Shown one piece after another: positions 54,120-63,691 of a DNA stretch of 64,000 bases (its first letter is position 1; each line of letters starts with the position of its first letter). The stretch comes from an uncultured Clostridia bacterium (GTDB lineage Bacteria > Bacillota > Clostridia > TANB77 > CAG-508). Location of the stretch: NCBI GenBank assembly GCA_934162205.1, contig CAKPIA010000007.1:1-64000 (forward strand), read 5' to 3'. Both the position numbers and the translations under genes were made by a program. The notes under the pieces are model-generated. The model did not search any database and was not told the DNA's origin. It saw only the letters and a program-made list of their open reading frames with translations.

Positions 54120-54611
54120 TTAATTATTATTAACATATAATGCCTCTCCCGCATTATTTTTTAATTTTGTTTTATTAATAGCCTCACCAGTTGTATAATT
54201 AACTATATATTCATCTTTTAATTTTGCTATTCCTAATTTTTCTGCATTATTTTTTGTAATTAAATAATAATTTTCTATATTTGTATCTTTTAATTCTATT
54301 TTATTAGTCTCATCAAATTTAAAATAATATTTTGAATTTTCTTTTACTATATTATTATTATTTATGTTATCATCTGTCAATTTAACCCCAACAAAACTAG
54401 AATTTATATTAACTTTACTTGTTGCACTATATTTTGTATATTCCTCCAATACTGCATGTTGAACCATTAATAATTCTGTAGATAATTTACCATCTTCTGA
54501 AGTTTTTATTGAATTAAGTCCAGTATATGTTCCTACTCCCGCTAATATTAATATTAGTATTATTGTTACTATTAATGATAATAACGTTATTCCATTTTTT
54601 GATTTTAACAT
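54120..54611 (-). CDS. Prepilin-tagged small protein of unknown function
   Basis: This 163-residue protein begins MLKSKNG, then ITLLSLIVTIILILILAGVG, a class III leader with likely cleavage after Gly7. Mature position 5 is Ser, not Glu. The remaining residues (GKLSTELLMVQHAVLEEYTKY, then YYFKFDETNKIELKDTN) resemble the helix-plus-small-domain plan of pseudopilins. It is the smallest of three such proteins here. SD AAGGAG is present. It lies upstream of murB, with 18 bases between them. Confidence 0.82.
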   Translation of the reverse strand: MLKSKNGITLLSLIVTIILILILAGVGTYTGLNSIKTSEDGKLSTELLMVQHAVLEEYTKYSATSKVNINSSFVGVKLTDDNINNNNIVKENSKYYFKFDETNKIELKDTNIENYYLITKNNAEKLGIAKLKDEYIVNYTTGEAINKTKLKNNAGEALYVNNN

Positions 54612-54750
54612 TTATTTTTCTCCTTTGTTTTTTTCATTAAGATATTATCATTTTTTTTGTAAATTTACAACCTGTTTACAAAATTTTTGTTATTGGGAGA
54701 CAAAGTAATATATTAACAATATTAATAATTTATTAAATTAAACAAAATAT

Positions 54751-54779
54751 TTGAAAATTAAGGAATTTTATAGTATAAT
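54751..54779 (+). promoter_or_regulatory. Sigma-A promoter of the NfeD-SPFH operon
   Basis: TTGAAA, 17 bases and TATAAT lie 32 bases before the NfeD gene. Confidence 0.8.
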
Positions 54780-54811
54780 AGAAATAGTTTTATTATTAGG
54801 AGGTAATTTTT

Positions 54812-55255
54812 ATGTGGCAAATTTGGTTAATAGCAGCTGGCATATTTTTTGTAGCTGAAATTATTACAATAGGATTTTTAATTTTTTGGTTAGGAATTGG
54901 TGCACTTTTAGCAATGATAGTTAGCTTTTTTACAAGCAATATTATTATTCAAACTGCTGTATTTGTAATATCATCAACCATACTTATATTTGTAACAAAG
55001 CCTTTAGTTAATAAAATTACAAAAAATGATAAAACAGTTTCAACAAATGTTTACTCTATAATTGGAAAAAGAGGTATTGTTATTGAAGATATAAACTTAG
55101 TTGAAGGTAAAGGTCAAATAAAAGTAGATGGAGAAGTTTGGTCTGCCATATGTAATGGTAATGTAACCATACCTTCTGGAACAGAAATTACTGTTTTAGA
55201 AATAAGAGGCGTAAAAGCATTAGTAGAACCTATTGATTCTACAATTAAAATTTAG
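54812..55255 (+). CDS. NfeD-family membrane protein
   Basis: This 147-residue protein has two or three membrane segments in the first 65 residues (WLIAAGIFFVAEIITIGFLI, AVFVISSTILIFV) and a C-terminal OB-fold NfeD domain (IIGKRGIVIEDINLVEGKGQ, SGTEITVLEIRGVKALVEP). It lacks the serine protease domain of long NfeD proteins. NfeD and SPFH proteins work as pairs in membrane organisation; the SPFH partner follows by 50 bases. Confidence 0.92.
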   Translation: MWQIWLIAAGIFFVAEIITIGFLIFWLGIGALLAMIVSFFTSNIIIQTAVFVISSTILIFVTKPLVNKITKNDKTVSTNVYSIIGKRGIVIEDINLVEGKGQIKVDGEVWSAICNGNVTIPSGTEITVLEIRGVKALVEPIDSTIKI

Positions 55256-55305
55256 TTATTAATATTTTATTATTTATATATTTTTAATATAAGGAGGAAA
55301 TTAAA

Positions 55306-56214
55306 ATGGCTTTTTTATTAATTTTACTTGTTATAATATTAATTATAGCATTTAAATCAATTAAAGTTGTTAGACAATCTGAGGTATATATAATTGAAAG
55401 ATTAGGTAAATTCCATAAAGTTGCTGATGCAGGTCTTACAATTATAATTCCATTTGTTGATCATGTAAGAAGTGTTGTTAGTTTAAAACAACAAACAATG
55501 GATATTCCACCTCAAGGTGTTATTACAAAAGATAATGTTACAATTACAATAGATACTGTTGTGTTCTACCAAGTAACAGATCCAGCTAAAGCAGTATACG
55601 AAATTCAAAGTTTAAAAAAAGGTATTGAATATCTTGCTATTACAACTATTCGTGATATTGTTGGTAAAATGGATTTAGATGAAACATTTAGTTCTAGAGA
55701 CGGAATTAACCAAAAATTAAGAGTTATTCTTGATGAAGCAACAGATAGATGGGGATGTAAAATAGACAGAGTTGAAATTAAAGATATTAACCCACCTGCA
55801 GACATTAGAGATGCAATGGAGAAACAAATGAATGCAGAAAGAAATAAAAGAGCTTTAATTCTTGAAGCTGAAGCTCAAAGACAATCTGCAATTACTATTG
55901 CACAAGGTAGAAAAGAAGCTGCTATATTAGATGCAGAAGCTGAAAAAGAATCAAAAATAAGAAGAGCTGATGGTGAGGCTCAAGCTATAAAAGCTGTTGC
56001 TGATGCTAAAGCTAAAGAAATTCAAATGGTTTATGAGGCAATAAAAAATGCTGATCCAGATGAAAAATTAGTACAAATTAAATCTTTAGAGGCTTTAAAA
56101 GAAATTGCTAATGGAGAAGCTAATAAAGTATTTATACCTTTTGAAGCAACAAATACTTTAAGTAGTTTAGGTGCAATTAAAGAAATAATTAAAGATGATA
56201 AAAAATCTAAATAG
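55306..56214 (+). CDS. SPFH/Band 7 (stomatin/QmcA-like) membrane protein
   Basis: This 302-residue protein has an N-terminal hydrophobic segment (about 2-20) and a Band 7 domain (VYIIERLGKFHKVADAGLTI, then MDIPPQGVITKDNVTITID), followed by an alanine/glutamate-rich coiled coil (about 170-245). It matches the stomatin/QmcA type rather than flotillin. It probably scaffolds membrane microdomains together with the NfeD protein encoded directly upstream. AAGGAGG precedes the ATG, and a strong terminator follows. Confidence 0.94.
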   Translation: MAFLLILLVIILIIAFKSIKVVRQSEVYIIERLGKFHKVADAGLTIIIPFVDHVRSVVSLKQQTMDIPPQGVITKDNVTITIDTVVFYQVTDPAKAVYEIQSLKKGIEYLAITTIRDIVGKMDLDETFSSRDGINQKLRVILDEATDRWGCKIDRVEIKDINPPADIRDAMEKQMNAERNKRALILEAEAQRQSAITIAQGRKEAAILDAEAEKESKIRRADGEAQAIKAVADAKAKEIQMVYEAIKNADPDEKLVQIKSLEALKEIANGEANKVFIPFEATNTLSSLGAIKEIIKDDKKSK

Positions 56215-56227
56215 TATTTAATTACAT

Positions 56228-56263
56228 AAAAAAGAGAGATTAATTATAATCTCTCTTTTTTTT
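56228..56263. terminator. Bidirectional terminator
   Basis: Stem AAAAAAGAGAGATTA / TAATCTCTCTTTTTT separates the convergent SPFH and glucosaminidase-like genes. Confidence 0.9.
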
Positions 56264-56276
56264 ATAGTTTTGCTAT

Positions 56277-56960
56277 TTAGCAACCGGATTTTATAATCAT
56301 TTTCATTGCAGAAAATACATTACTATCCCAACCAGAACCACTATATCCTACATAAGTAGGTGCTATACTAGATACAGTGGTTAAGTCCTTTGATATGTAG
56401 CCATTTTGCAAATTGTTAAAAGTATATTCTATACCTTCTTCTTCGCTTTCAAAGCTTGCATAACCATTGCTACCCATTGTACCTGTATAATTGTTTAGAC
56501 AAGCATCATATTGAGCCCATCCTGACTCTTGAGCAATAATACCACAAATAAATATAGCATTTACATTATATTCTTGCTCCATCTCCCAAATGAACTCTGC
56601 ATTTCTTTCATAGAAACCAGTATAATCATATGGAAGTTCTTCCATTAATTTTACAAAGTCCTCTTTAGATAAACCACATGATTCACCCAAATTCATCGAG
56701 AAATTCATTTTTTCCAGTACTTCTTCTACAGAAATGTAATTTATTTCTTCTTCCGTTACCGAAGTATCTGTTGAGATATTGTCATTATTAACAATTATAA
56801 TCTCTGTTGTTTCTAATGCTTTTCCTGCAATTTCTTTAGTCTTTACCTCCTTGAACCGGTTACTTTGTTCAGTTGTTGCTTTAATATTATTTACACATGT
56901 AAATAATATCATTCCGCCTAAAATCATACTTGTTGCAACAACCTTCATAACTTTCTTCAT
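56277..56960 (-). CDS. Secreted glucosaminidase-like protein
   Basis: This 227-residue protein has a signal peptide (about 1-28, KVMKVVATSMILGGMILF) and a spacer, then a lysozyme-like domain of the glucosaminidase family (FIWEMEQEYNVNAIFICGII, then AQESGW with the likely catalytic Glu, NNYTGTMGSNGYASFES). It probably cleaves the glycan backbone of peptidoglycan outside the cell. It has its own promoter with consensus boxes and is monocistronic. No wall-binding domain is present. Confidence 0.78.
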   Translation of the reverse strand: MKKVMKVVATSMILGGMILFTCVNNIKATTEQSNRFKEVKTKEIAGKALETTEIIIVNNDNISTDTSVTEEEINYISVEEVLEKMNFSMNLGESCGLSKEDFVKLMEELPYDYTGFYERNAEFIWEMEQEYNVNAIFICGIIAQESGWAQYDACLNNYTGTMGSNGYASFESEEEGIEYTFNNLQNGYISKDLTTVSSIAPTYVGYSGSGWDSNVFSAMKMIIKSGC

Positions 56961-57008
56961 TCGTTCTTTTCCTCCTTAAACTATAAAATATATAAAGTTA
57001 CATAATAT

Positions 57009-57037
57009 ATTATACCATATTTTTACATTTATCTCAA
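57009..57037 (-). promoter_or_regulatory. Sigma-A promoter of the glucosaminidase-like gene
   Basis: Minus strand: TTGAGA, 17 bases, TATAAT. Confidence 0.8.
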
Positions 57038-57082
57038 CCTTTAAAGCCTATTTTCCAGCATTTTCTTTAAAAATGGCAAAAA

Positions 57083-57109
57083 AAATTAGATGTTTTATCA
57101 TCCAATTTC
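57083..57109 (-). terminator. Terminator of the small one-span protein gene
   Basis: Stem AATT-G-GATG / CATC-T-AATT on the minus strand, followed by a T run, lies about 17 bases beyond the stop at 57126. Confidence 0.65.
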
Positions 57110-57125
57110 TTAATATTATTTAATT

Positions 57126-57452
57126 TTAGTTTGATGCCCATCTTAACATCTTAATTTCTTTATACTTGTTTAACACTTCTGAATATTTTTCATAATCTTC
57201 TTCCCATAATGTATTAGGTACTTTATCAAATGCATTAAATATTTTTTCAGCTTCTGATAAATATATAATTTGTTCTTGTACATTTAAATTTTCATATCTT
57301 TTTGAGAAATTATATAATTTATCTAATGTTTGGTTTGCTTCTATAAAAGTCCAAAAATCTTTTACATTAACTCCAAATAATTTTAATTGTAAAATTGCAT
57401 ATCCTATTAATAATGCTATTACAAATAATAAAATATAAATTACATAAAACAA
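57126..57452 (-). CDS. Small one-span membrane protein, unknown function
   Basis: This 108-residue protein has one N-terminal membrane segment (FYVIYILLFVIALLIGYAIL) and a cytoplasmic helical part (LDKLYNFSKRYENLNVQEQI, then EDYEKYSEVLNKYKEIKMLRW). No family is recognised. It is monocistronic downstream of the clpC operon terminator. The start has AAGGAGG upstream. Confidence 0.7.
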   Translation of the reverse strand: MFYVIYILLFVIALLIGYAILQLKLFGVNVKDFWTFIEANQTLDKLYNFSKRYENLNVQEQIIYLSEAEKIFNAFDKVPNTLWEEDYEKYSEVLNKYKEIKMLRWASN

Positions 57453-57578
57453 TTTAAATTCCTCCTTATTGATTCTATTGAATCACCACAATATCTATTA
57501 TAGCATATATTTGAAACATTTGCAACACTTTTGAAAAATTTACATAAAATATTTTAACATTATTGTTTTTTTACTATA

Positions 57579-57616
57579 TAAAAGAGACAAACTATATTAT
57601 AGTCCATCTCTTTTAT
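57579..57616 (-). terminator. Terminator of the ctsR operon
   Basis: Stem AAAAGAGA / TCTCTTTT with inner stem ACTATA / TATAGT lies 11 bases beyond the clpC stop. Confidence 0.85.
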
Positions 57617-57626
57617 AACTTTTTAT

Positions 57627-60077
57627 TTACATTATTATAACTTTTCCATCTTTTACTCCTATTTTAGTTACTTTACCTTTATTTAGTTTTCCATCAATTA
57701 TTTCTTCCGCTAATCTATCTTCTAATAAGTTTTGAATAGTTCTTCTTAAAGGTCTTGCACCAAAGTTTTTATCTATTCCTTTTTCTGCAATTAACTTTTT
57801 AACAGATTCATCTAATTCAATTTCTATTTTTTGTGCTTTTAATCTTTCTACAACTTGTTTTAACATTATATCTATAATGCTACTTATTTCATCATCATTT
57901 AATTTATGGAATACAATAATTTCATCAATACGGTTTATAAATTCTGGTCTTAATTCTTTCTTTAGAACATCCATAACCTCTTTTTTAGTTTCTTCATATT
58001 CTTTATTACCATCTTCTTTTTTATCTTCATTATTTGCAAATCCTAATGTTTTTTTATCTGTTATTAATCTAGCACCTAAATTAGATGTCATAATAATTAC
58101 AGTGTTTTTAAAATTAACTGTTCTGCCTGTTGAATCTGTTAATCTACCATCTTCTAAAATTTGTAATAACATATTCATTACATCTGGATGAGCTTTTTCA
58201 ATTTCATCAAAAAGAATTACTGCATATGGTTTTCTTCTTATTTTTTCTGTTAATTGTCCTCCTTCTTCAAATCCAACATATCCTGGAGGTGAACCAATTA
58301 ATTTAGATACAGAATGTGCTTCCATATATTCAGACATATCTAATCTTATCATTGCATTTTCATCACCAAACAATACTTCTGCTAATGCTTTTGAAAGTTC
58401 TGTTTTACCAACACCTGTAGGTCCTAAAAATAAGAATGAACCTATTGGACGATTTGGATCTTTTAACCCTACTCTTCCCCTTCTTATTGCTTTAGCAACC
58501 GCTTCTACAGCCTCATTTTGTCCAACAACTCTTTCATGTAAATTTTTCTCCAAATTTTTCAATCTTTTATTTTCGTCTTCTGTTAATTTTTTAGTAGGAA
58601 TACCAGTCCAACTAGAAATTACATCTGCTATATTTTCTTCTGTAATGTTTGTTACAGATTTTGTATTTTTATTTTTCCACTTTTTAGTTTCTTCTTCAAA
58701 TTTAGTTTTTAATTCTTTTTCTTTATCTCTTAATGATGCTGCTTTTTCAAATTTTTGATTTCTAACAGCTTCTTCTTTATCTTTTGTTATTGTTTCTAGT
58801 TCTTCTTGTAAATTCTTTAAGCTATCTGGTTCTGTATATGTTTTTAATCTTGCTTTTGATGCAGCTTCATCAATTAAATCTATTGCCTTATCTGGTAAAA
58901 ATCTATCATTTATATATCTTACTGATAAGTTAACAGCAGCTTCAATTGCTTCATCTGTAATTTTTACATTATGATGAGCCTCATATTTATCTCTTATTCC
59001 TTTTAAAATTTTTATTGTATCTTTTTCACTTGGTTCTTTAACATTAACAGGACTAAATCTTCTTTCTAGTGCAGCATCTTTTTCTATATATTTTCTGTAT
59101 TCATTTAAAGTAGTTGCACCAATTAATTGTAATTCTCCTCTTGCTAACATTGGTTTTAAAATATTAGCAGCATCTATTGCACCTTCTGCTGCTCCTGCTC
59201 CAACTATTGTATGAATTTCATCAATAAACAATATTATATCTCCTGCTTTTTTTACTTCTCCTAAAGCTTTTTTTATTCTTTCCTCGAAGTCTCCTCTATA
59301 TTTAGCTCCAGCAACCATACCAGAAATATCAAGACTTACTACTCTTTTATTTTTTAATATTTCAGGTACATCTCCAGTAATTATTCTTTGTGCTAATCCT
59401 TCAATTATAGCTGTTTTACCAACACCTGGTTCACCTATTAAACAAGGATTATTTTTTGTTCTTCTTGATAATATTTGAATAACTCTTTCTATTTCTTCAT
59501 TTCTTCCTACTACTGGATCTAATTTACCTTCTTCTGCTTTTTTAGTTAAATCATCACTAAATTGATTTAATGTTTGTGTAGAATTATAGCTTCCTCTTCT
59601 ACTTACTGATTTACCTGATGTATTTTCGTCATCTTTTATAGATTCATCTTCATTTAATACTTTTATTATTTCATTATATAATTTAGGAATATTTACATTT
59701 AAATCTAATAAAATTCTAACAGCAACGCTGTCTCCTTCTTTTATTATACCTATTAATAAATGTTCTGTTCCTATATAGTTATATCCAAGTTTTCTAGCTT
59801 CAATATAAGAATTTTCTATTATTCTTTTTGTTCTTGGAGTAAATCCTAATGTTTCTTCTGTTGGTTCTTCTACTCCAATTAATTCTTCTATTTTGCTTTT
59901 AACATCTTCTGAATTTATTCCTTGATTTTCCAAAACTCTAGCAGCAACTCCCGCTCCTTCTTCTGTTAAACCATATAGTATATGTTCTGTTCCTATATAG
60001 CTATGTCCTAACTCTTGAGCAATGTTATTTGCAATTTCCAAAGCTTTTTGAGCTCTACTTGTAAATTTATACATCAT
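57627..60077 (-). CDS. clpC: ATP-dependent Clp protease ATPase subunit ClpC
   Basis: This 816-residue AAA+ unfoldase has the double Clp N-domain (about 1-145) and two ATPase modules with Walker [16 protein letters not shown] and [14 protein letters not shown]. Between them is a UVR motif ([18 protein letters not shown]) typical of ClpC. It feeds proteins to ClpP. With McsB it degrades arginine-phosphorylated clients. ATG at 60077 is chosen because AAGGAAGGTGAT lies upstream; the longer in-frame start has no site. It is the last gene of the operon. Confidence 0.97.
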   Translation of the reverse strand: MMYKFTSRAQKALEIANNIAQELGHSYIGTEHILYGLTEEGAGVAARVLENQGINSEDVKSKIEELIGVEEPTEETLGFTPRTKRIIENSYIEARKLGYNYIGTEHLLIGIIKEGDSVAVRILLDLNVNIPKLYNEIIKVLNEDESIKDDENTSGKSVSRRGSYNSTQTLNQFSDDLTKKAEEGKLDPVVGRNEEIERVIQILSRRTKNNPCLIGEPGVGKTAIIEGLAQRIITGDVPEILKNKRVVSLDISGMVAGAKYRGDFEERIKKALGEVKKAGDIILFIDEIHTIVGAGAAEGAIDAANILKPMLARGELQLIGATTLNEYRKYIEKDAALERRFSPVNVKEPSEKDTIKILKGIRDKYEAHHNVKITDEAIEAAVNLSVRYINDRFLPDKAIDLIDEAASKARLKTYTEPDSLKNLQEELETITKDKEEAVRNQKFEKAASLRDKEKELKTKFEEETKKWKNKNTKSVTNITEENIADVISSWTGIPTKKLTEDENKRLKNLEKNLHERVVGQNEAVEAVAKAIRRGRVGLKDPNRPIGSFLFLGPTGVGKTELSKALAEVLFGDENAMIRLDMSEYMEAHSVSKLIGSPPGYVGFEEGGQLTEKIRRKPYAVILFDEIEKAHPDVMNMLLQILEDGRLTDSTGRTVNFKNTVIIMTSNLGARLITDKKTLGFANNEDKKEDGNKEYEETKKEVMDVLKKELRPEFINRIDEIIVFHKLNDDEISSIIDIMLKQVVERLKAQKIEIELDESVKKLIAEKGIDKNFGARPLRRTIQNLLEDRLAEEIIDGKLNKGKVTKIGVKDGKVIIM

Positions 60078-60096
60078 AATATCACCTTCCTTTTTA

Positions 60097-61110
60097 TTAT
60101 TTTTCATCAATAATTTGTTTTATAACTTCTGCTCTCTTTACATCTCTTTCTAACGAATCATATTCTTCTCCTAAATATTTTTGTAAATTAGCAGGTTTTG
60201 TATATAGATATAATTTTAGAACTTTTAAATCTGTCATTTCATCTATAATTCCTAGGTCTGTTCCTAATTTTACTATTGATAACAAATCTCTTGTTTCTTC
60301 ACTTGAAATCTTTCTACAATTTTTTAAAATTCCAAAACTTCTATATACTTTATCTTCTAATTCTAGATTATCTTTAATCAAAAATTTTCTTGCTACTCTT
60401 TCTTGCTCTATAACCTTTTCTGTAATTATTTTTATATTTTTTGCAATTTCATCTTCTGTAATACCTAATGTTTGTTTATTAGAAATTTGGAACATATCAC
60501 TTGATGATTTACTATTTTCGCCATATATTCCTCTTATATTAACACCAAAATTTGCAATTGCATCTAGTACATTTTGTATATTTTTAGTTTTACTAAGTGC
60601 TGGTAAATGTACCATTACAGAGACTCTTAGCCCCGTTCCTACATTTGTAGGACAACTTGTTAAATATCCATAATCTTCACTCATTGCATAATTTAATGCA
60701 TTTCCTATTTTTTCATCTAATTCTTTTGCTAAGTTTAATGTATTTTCTATATCAAATCCTGAACTAAATACTTGAATTCTCAAGTGATCTTCTTCGTTTA
60801 TCATTATGCAGATATTTTCATCATCATTTATTAATATTGAACCAAGTTCATTTTTATTTAAAGCAAATTCTGGGCTAATTAAATTTTTTTCAACTAAACT
60901 CATTTTAGTAATATCATCCATATCTTTTAGTTTAAAAAATTTAAGTCCATATCCAACAGTCCATGGAATATCCTTTATCTTTTCTTCTAATAGTTTTACA
61001 CTTTCTTTATCTTTCAAATTAAATTTAAATTCGCTTAAGTTTCTAGCAAGTCTAACTCTTGTACTTATTGCAACATCTGCATCTTTTCCACTTTGTAAAT
61101 ACCAGTTCAT
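60097..61110 (-). CDS. mcsB: Protein arginine kinase McsB
   Basis: This 337-residue protein has the phosphagen-kinase fold: STRVRLARNLSEFKF, NEEDHLRIQVFSSGF, GYLTSCPTNVGTGLRVSVMVHLPAL (phosphoryl-transfer site), and the C-terminal phosphoarginine-binding SFGILKNCRKISSEETRDLLS. It tags proteins with phosphoarginine for ClpC-ClpP degradation and inactivates CtsR. It is 30 bases downstream of mcsA and 19 bases upstream of clpC. Confidence 0.96.
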   Translation of the reverse strand: MNWYLQSGKDADVAISTRVRLARNLSEFKFNLKDKESVKLLEEKIKDIPWTVGYGLKFFKLKDMDDITKMSLVEKNLISPEFALNKNELGSILINDDENICIMINEEDHLRIQVFSSGFDIENTLNLAKELDEKIGNALNYAMSEDYGYLTSCPTNVGTGLRVSVMVHLPALSKTKNIQNVLDAIANFGVNIRGIYGENSKSSSDMFQISNKQTLGITEDEIAKNIKIITEKVIEQERVARKFLIKDNLELEDKVYRSFGILKNCRKISSEETRDLLSIVKLGTDLGIIDEMTDLKVLKLYLYTKPANLQKYLGEEYDSLERDVKRAEVIKQIIDEK

Positions 61111-61140
61111 ATAATTTTCCTTCCTTTCTACTTAAAACTT

Positions 61141-61698
61141 TTATTTATTTTCTTGTTTTTTTATTTCATCTCTTATTTTTGCAGCATCTTCATATCTTTC
61201 TTCTTTTATTGCTTGTTTTAAATCTCTTTTTAATTTTTGCAATTCACTTTTTTCCTCTTTTTCTTTTACTTCAACTTCTGTCTTTTCATCTCCTGCAAAT
61301 AATTTCTTACTTTCTTTAATATTTCCAATTCTTCCAGTATGTCTATTACTTCCATGTATCTTTTTTAATATTGGATCTATTTTACTATGAAATGCGTCAT
61401 AACAATGTCCACATCCAAATTTTCCTGTATTCATAAAATCTTCAAAACTTGTATTACAATAATCACATCTTATATCTTTTTTAGTATCTAATGTTGGAAG
61501 GAAATCTGTATTATCAAAATCTTCTAAAAAGTCCCCAAAGAAACTTGAAAAACTAATTGGAAAATCAAATTTCATTTCATCTTCTAATCCAAGTTTTTTA
61601 CTACATTCTTCACATAAAAATACTTGTTTTTTCTTTCCGTTTATAACCTCCGTATATTGTACATTTGCTTCTTTTTTACCACAATTTTCACACAACAT
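61141..61698 (-). CDS. mcsA: McsA, activator of McsB
   Basis: This 185-residue protein has N-terminal zinc knuckles (MLCENCGKKEANV, FLCEECSKKLG), a middle pair (RCDYCNTSFEDFMNTGKFGC) and a C-terminal UvrB/UvrC-like motif (LKQAIKEERYEDAAKIRDEI). This matches McsA, which binds and activates McsB. AGGAGG is before the ATG. It lies between ctsR and mcsB in the classical operon order. Confidence 0.95.
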   Translation of the reverse strand: MLCENCGKKEANVQYTEVINGKKKQVFLCEECSKKLGLEDEMKFDFPISFSSFFGDFLEDFDNTDFLPTLDTKKDIRCDYCNTSFEDFMNTGKFGCGHCYDAFHSKIDPILKKIHGSNRHTGRIGNIKESKKLFAGDEKTEVEVKEKEEKSELQKLKRDLKQAIKEERYEDAAKIRDEIKKQENK

Positions 61699-61724
61699 AT
61701 TAATTACCTCCTCTTTCTTTTTAT

Positions 61725-62168
61725 TTATAAATTTAAAAGCATATTCTTAAAAATTCTTGCTCTTAATTTGTCTTTTATATCTTTTGATACATTTAATACA
61801 TTATCACTAGTTGCTACTTTTAAAAGCTTAGCTTCTTTTTCATCAACAATGTTATATGATAAAAAATCACTTATATATATACTTGCTTCGTGATTTGTTA
61901 AAGTATCTCCTATGTTTTTTATTATATGCATTAAATAATCTGATTTTGTTACATTTAGTTTTTTAATCTTTATACTTCCTCCTCCACCTCTTTTGCTTTC
62001 TACATAATATCCTTGTGATGGTTTAAATCTTGTGGATATTACATAGTTTATTTGTGACGGAACACATTTAAAATGCTCTGCTAAGTCATTTCTTTGTATT
62101 TCTATATATTCTTCTTCATCATTAAACATATCTTTTATAAAGTCTTCTATTATATCTGATATATTCAT
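61725..62168 (-). CDS. ctsR: Class III stress-gene repressor CtsR
   Basis: This 147-residue protein has a winged HTH (RNDLAEHFKCVPSQINYVIS) with the Gly-rich wing SKRGGGGSIKI that senses heat and carries the arginine targeted by McsB. The C-terminal dimerisation part (SDYLMHIIKNIGDTL, NVLNVSKDIKDKLRARIF) is complete. It represses its own operon through the CtsR box just upstream. Confidence 0.96.
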   Translation of the reverse strand: MNISDIIEDFIKDMFNDEEEYIEIQRNDLAEHFKCVPSQINYVISTRFKPSQGYYVESKRGGGGSIKIKKLNVTKSDYLMHIIKNIGDTLTNHEASIYISDFLSYNIVDEKEAKLLKVATSDNVLNVSKDIKDKLRARIFKNMLLNL

Positions 62169-62189
62169 ATTATCACCTCTTATTTTTAC

Positions 62190-62206
62190 TTTGACTTTCT
62201 TTGACC
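62190..62206 (-). promoter_or_regulatory. CtsR operator (heptad direct repeat)
   Basis: Minus strand: GGTCAAA-GAA-AGTCAAA, which matches the CtsR consensus (R)GTCAAA-NAN-RGTCAAA. It lies just downstream of the predicted transcription start, so bound CtsR would block initiation. Confidence 0.92.
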
Positions 62207-62215
62207 TATAATAAT

Positions 62216-62243
62216 ATTATACAAGGTTTTTATTTTTTTTCAA
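62216..62243 (-). promoter_or_regulatory. Sigma-A promoter of the ctsR operon
   Basis: Minus strand: TTGAAA, 16 bases, TATAAT. The CtsR operator starts 9 bases downstream of the -10 box. Confidence 0.8.
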
Positions 62244-62336
62244 AGTGTTTTTTATTTTTTCTTTGTTAATTTATAGCCATTTTTATTTATTTTTTTATAA
62301 TTTTCACACTTTTTCTTATTTTTTTAAACTTTTTCT

Positions 62337-62492
62337 TTATTTTTTATCATTTTTATTATTTGTTATATTTTCTAATCTCTCTACATTTTTCTTTTGCTGT
62401 GGTAAAGATACCCAAGCAAAATATGAAGACACAAATTCACCATATTTTGTTGTATCCTCTATATATTCACGCATATTTTTTTTATTTTTCAT
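62337..62492 (-). CDS. Small charged protein, unknown function
   Basis: This 51-residue ORF (MKNKKNMREYIEDTTKYGEF, then a lysine-rich end NNKNDKK) is divergent from ylbJ. An SD (AGAGGTG) lies upstream of the ATG at 62492; the longer in-frame start lacks one. No membrane segment or domain is visible. It may be a real small gene, but composition alone does not prove it. Confidence 0.45.
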   Translation of the reverse strand: MKNKKNMREYIEDTTKYGEFVSSYFAWVSLPQQKKNVERLENITNNKNDKK

Positions 62493-62563
62493 ACTAGCAC
62501 CTCTTTTATTGTTATGTGCATTTTTTTTCAATTTATTCAATATATTTTATTGAGGTGTATATT

Positions 62564-63637
62564 TTGAAATCAATATCTATTCCAAAATTTAATTTTTATA
62601 TTATAAAGATTAGAAAATATATTATTCCATTTATTTTTTTATTATTTACATTATGTTTAATTATATTTTCTAACAACAATTTAGTTGCCGCAAAATCAGG
62701 ATTAAAACTATGGGCAAATTCTGTTGTCCCCTCTCTTTTTCCATTTTTTGTTGCAACAGAATTACTTTCTAGAACAAATATTATTAACATACTTGGTAAA
62801 TTACTAAATAAAATAATGAAACCTTTATTTAATGTTAGAGGTGAAGGTAGTTTTGCATTTATTATGGGAATAATAAGTGGATATCCTATTGGAGCAAAAA
62901 TAGCATCGCAATTTAGACAAGACAATATCTGTTCAAAAGAAGAATGTGAACGTTTACTTAGTTTTACAAATAATTCTGGTCCTTTGTTTATTATAGGTAC
63001 TGTTGGTATTAGCATGTTTGGAAATTCTACTATAGGTTTATTATTATTTATTACTCATCTATTATCTTGTATTACTGTAGGAATAATTTTTAGATTTTGG
63101 AAATATAAAAAAAGCACTTTTAATAATGCTTCATTTAATAACTATAAAAAAACTAATAAAAATAATAATGTAAGCTTTTCTAGTTTAGGGGAAATAATTG
63201 GAACTAGTATTTCTAATTCCATATCCACAATTATGATGATTGGTGGATTTGTTGTATTATTTTCTGTTGTTATATCAATATTAAATTCTAGTAAAATATT
63301 AAATATTCTTGTTGTATTTTTAGCACCTATATTTAGCTTTTTGCATATACCTATATCTTTTATCTCTCCACTTTTAACTGGAATTATTGAAATAACAAAT
63401 GGTATTAATTTAATCTCTAATATACATATAAAAGTTATTTCTATAAATATTATAATTACATCATTTTTATTAGGGTTTGGTGGAATTTCTATATTATTAC
63501 AAGTTTTTAGTGTTATTTCTAAAACTGATTTATCTATAAAGCCTTATATTATAGGCAAACTATTACAGGGAACTATTGCTGCAATATATACATTTGCTTT
63601 TATTTCTACTATTCCCATGTTTAATTTTAATTTATAA
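62564..63637 (+). CDS. ylbJ: Sporulation integral membrane protein YlbJ
   Basis: This protein of about 357 residues has eight or so membrane segments and two halves of the nucleoside-transporter Gate type. The YlbJ start motif is clear: AAKSGLKLWANSVVPSLFPFFVATELLSR. Conserved elements MGIISGYPIGAKIASQFRQDN and TNNSGPLFIIGTVGISMFG follow, with a second half-repeat GTSISNSISTIMMIGGFVVL. Family members are needed for spore cortex or coat maturation. The start is TTG with GAGGTG 8 bases upstream; an earlier in-frame ATG at 62516 has no site. It stands alone, away from rsmD. Confidence 0.9.
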   Translation: MKSISIPKFNFYIIKIRKYIIPFIFLLFTLCLIIFSNNNLVAAKSGLKLWANSVVPSLFPFFVATELLSRTNIINILGKLLNKIMKPLFNVRGEGSFAFIMGIISGYPIGAKIASQFRQDNICSKEECERLLSFTNNSGPLFIIGTVGISMFGNSTIGLLLFITHLLSCITVGIIFRFWKYKKSTFNNASFNNYKKTNKNNNVSFSSLGEIIGTSISNSISTIMMIGGFVVLFSVVISILNSSKILNILVVFLAPIFSFLHIPISFISPLLTGIIEITNGINLISNIHIKVISINIIITSFLLGFGGISILLQVFSVISKTDLSIKPYIIGKLLQGTIAAIYTFAFISTIPMFNFNL

Positions 63638-63687
63638 AATATATTGACGTGAAAAATTATTAAATAGTTTTTCACGTCAATATATTT
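63637..63687 (+). terminator. Terminator of ylbJ
   Basis: A perfect 20-base-pair stem (AATATATTGACGTGAAAAA and complement) begins at the ylbJ stop codon. It may also block transcripts leaving the 6S RNA gene. Confidence 0.9.
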
Positions 63688-63691
63688 AAAC

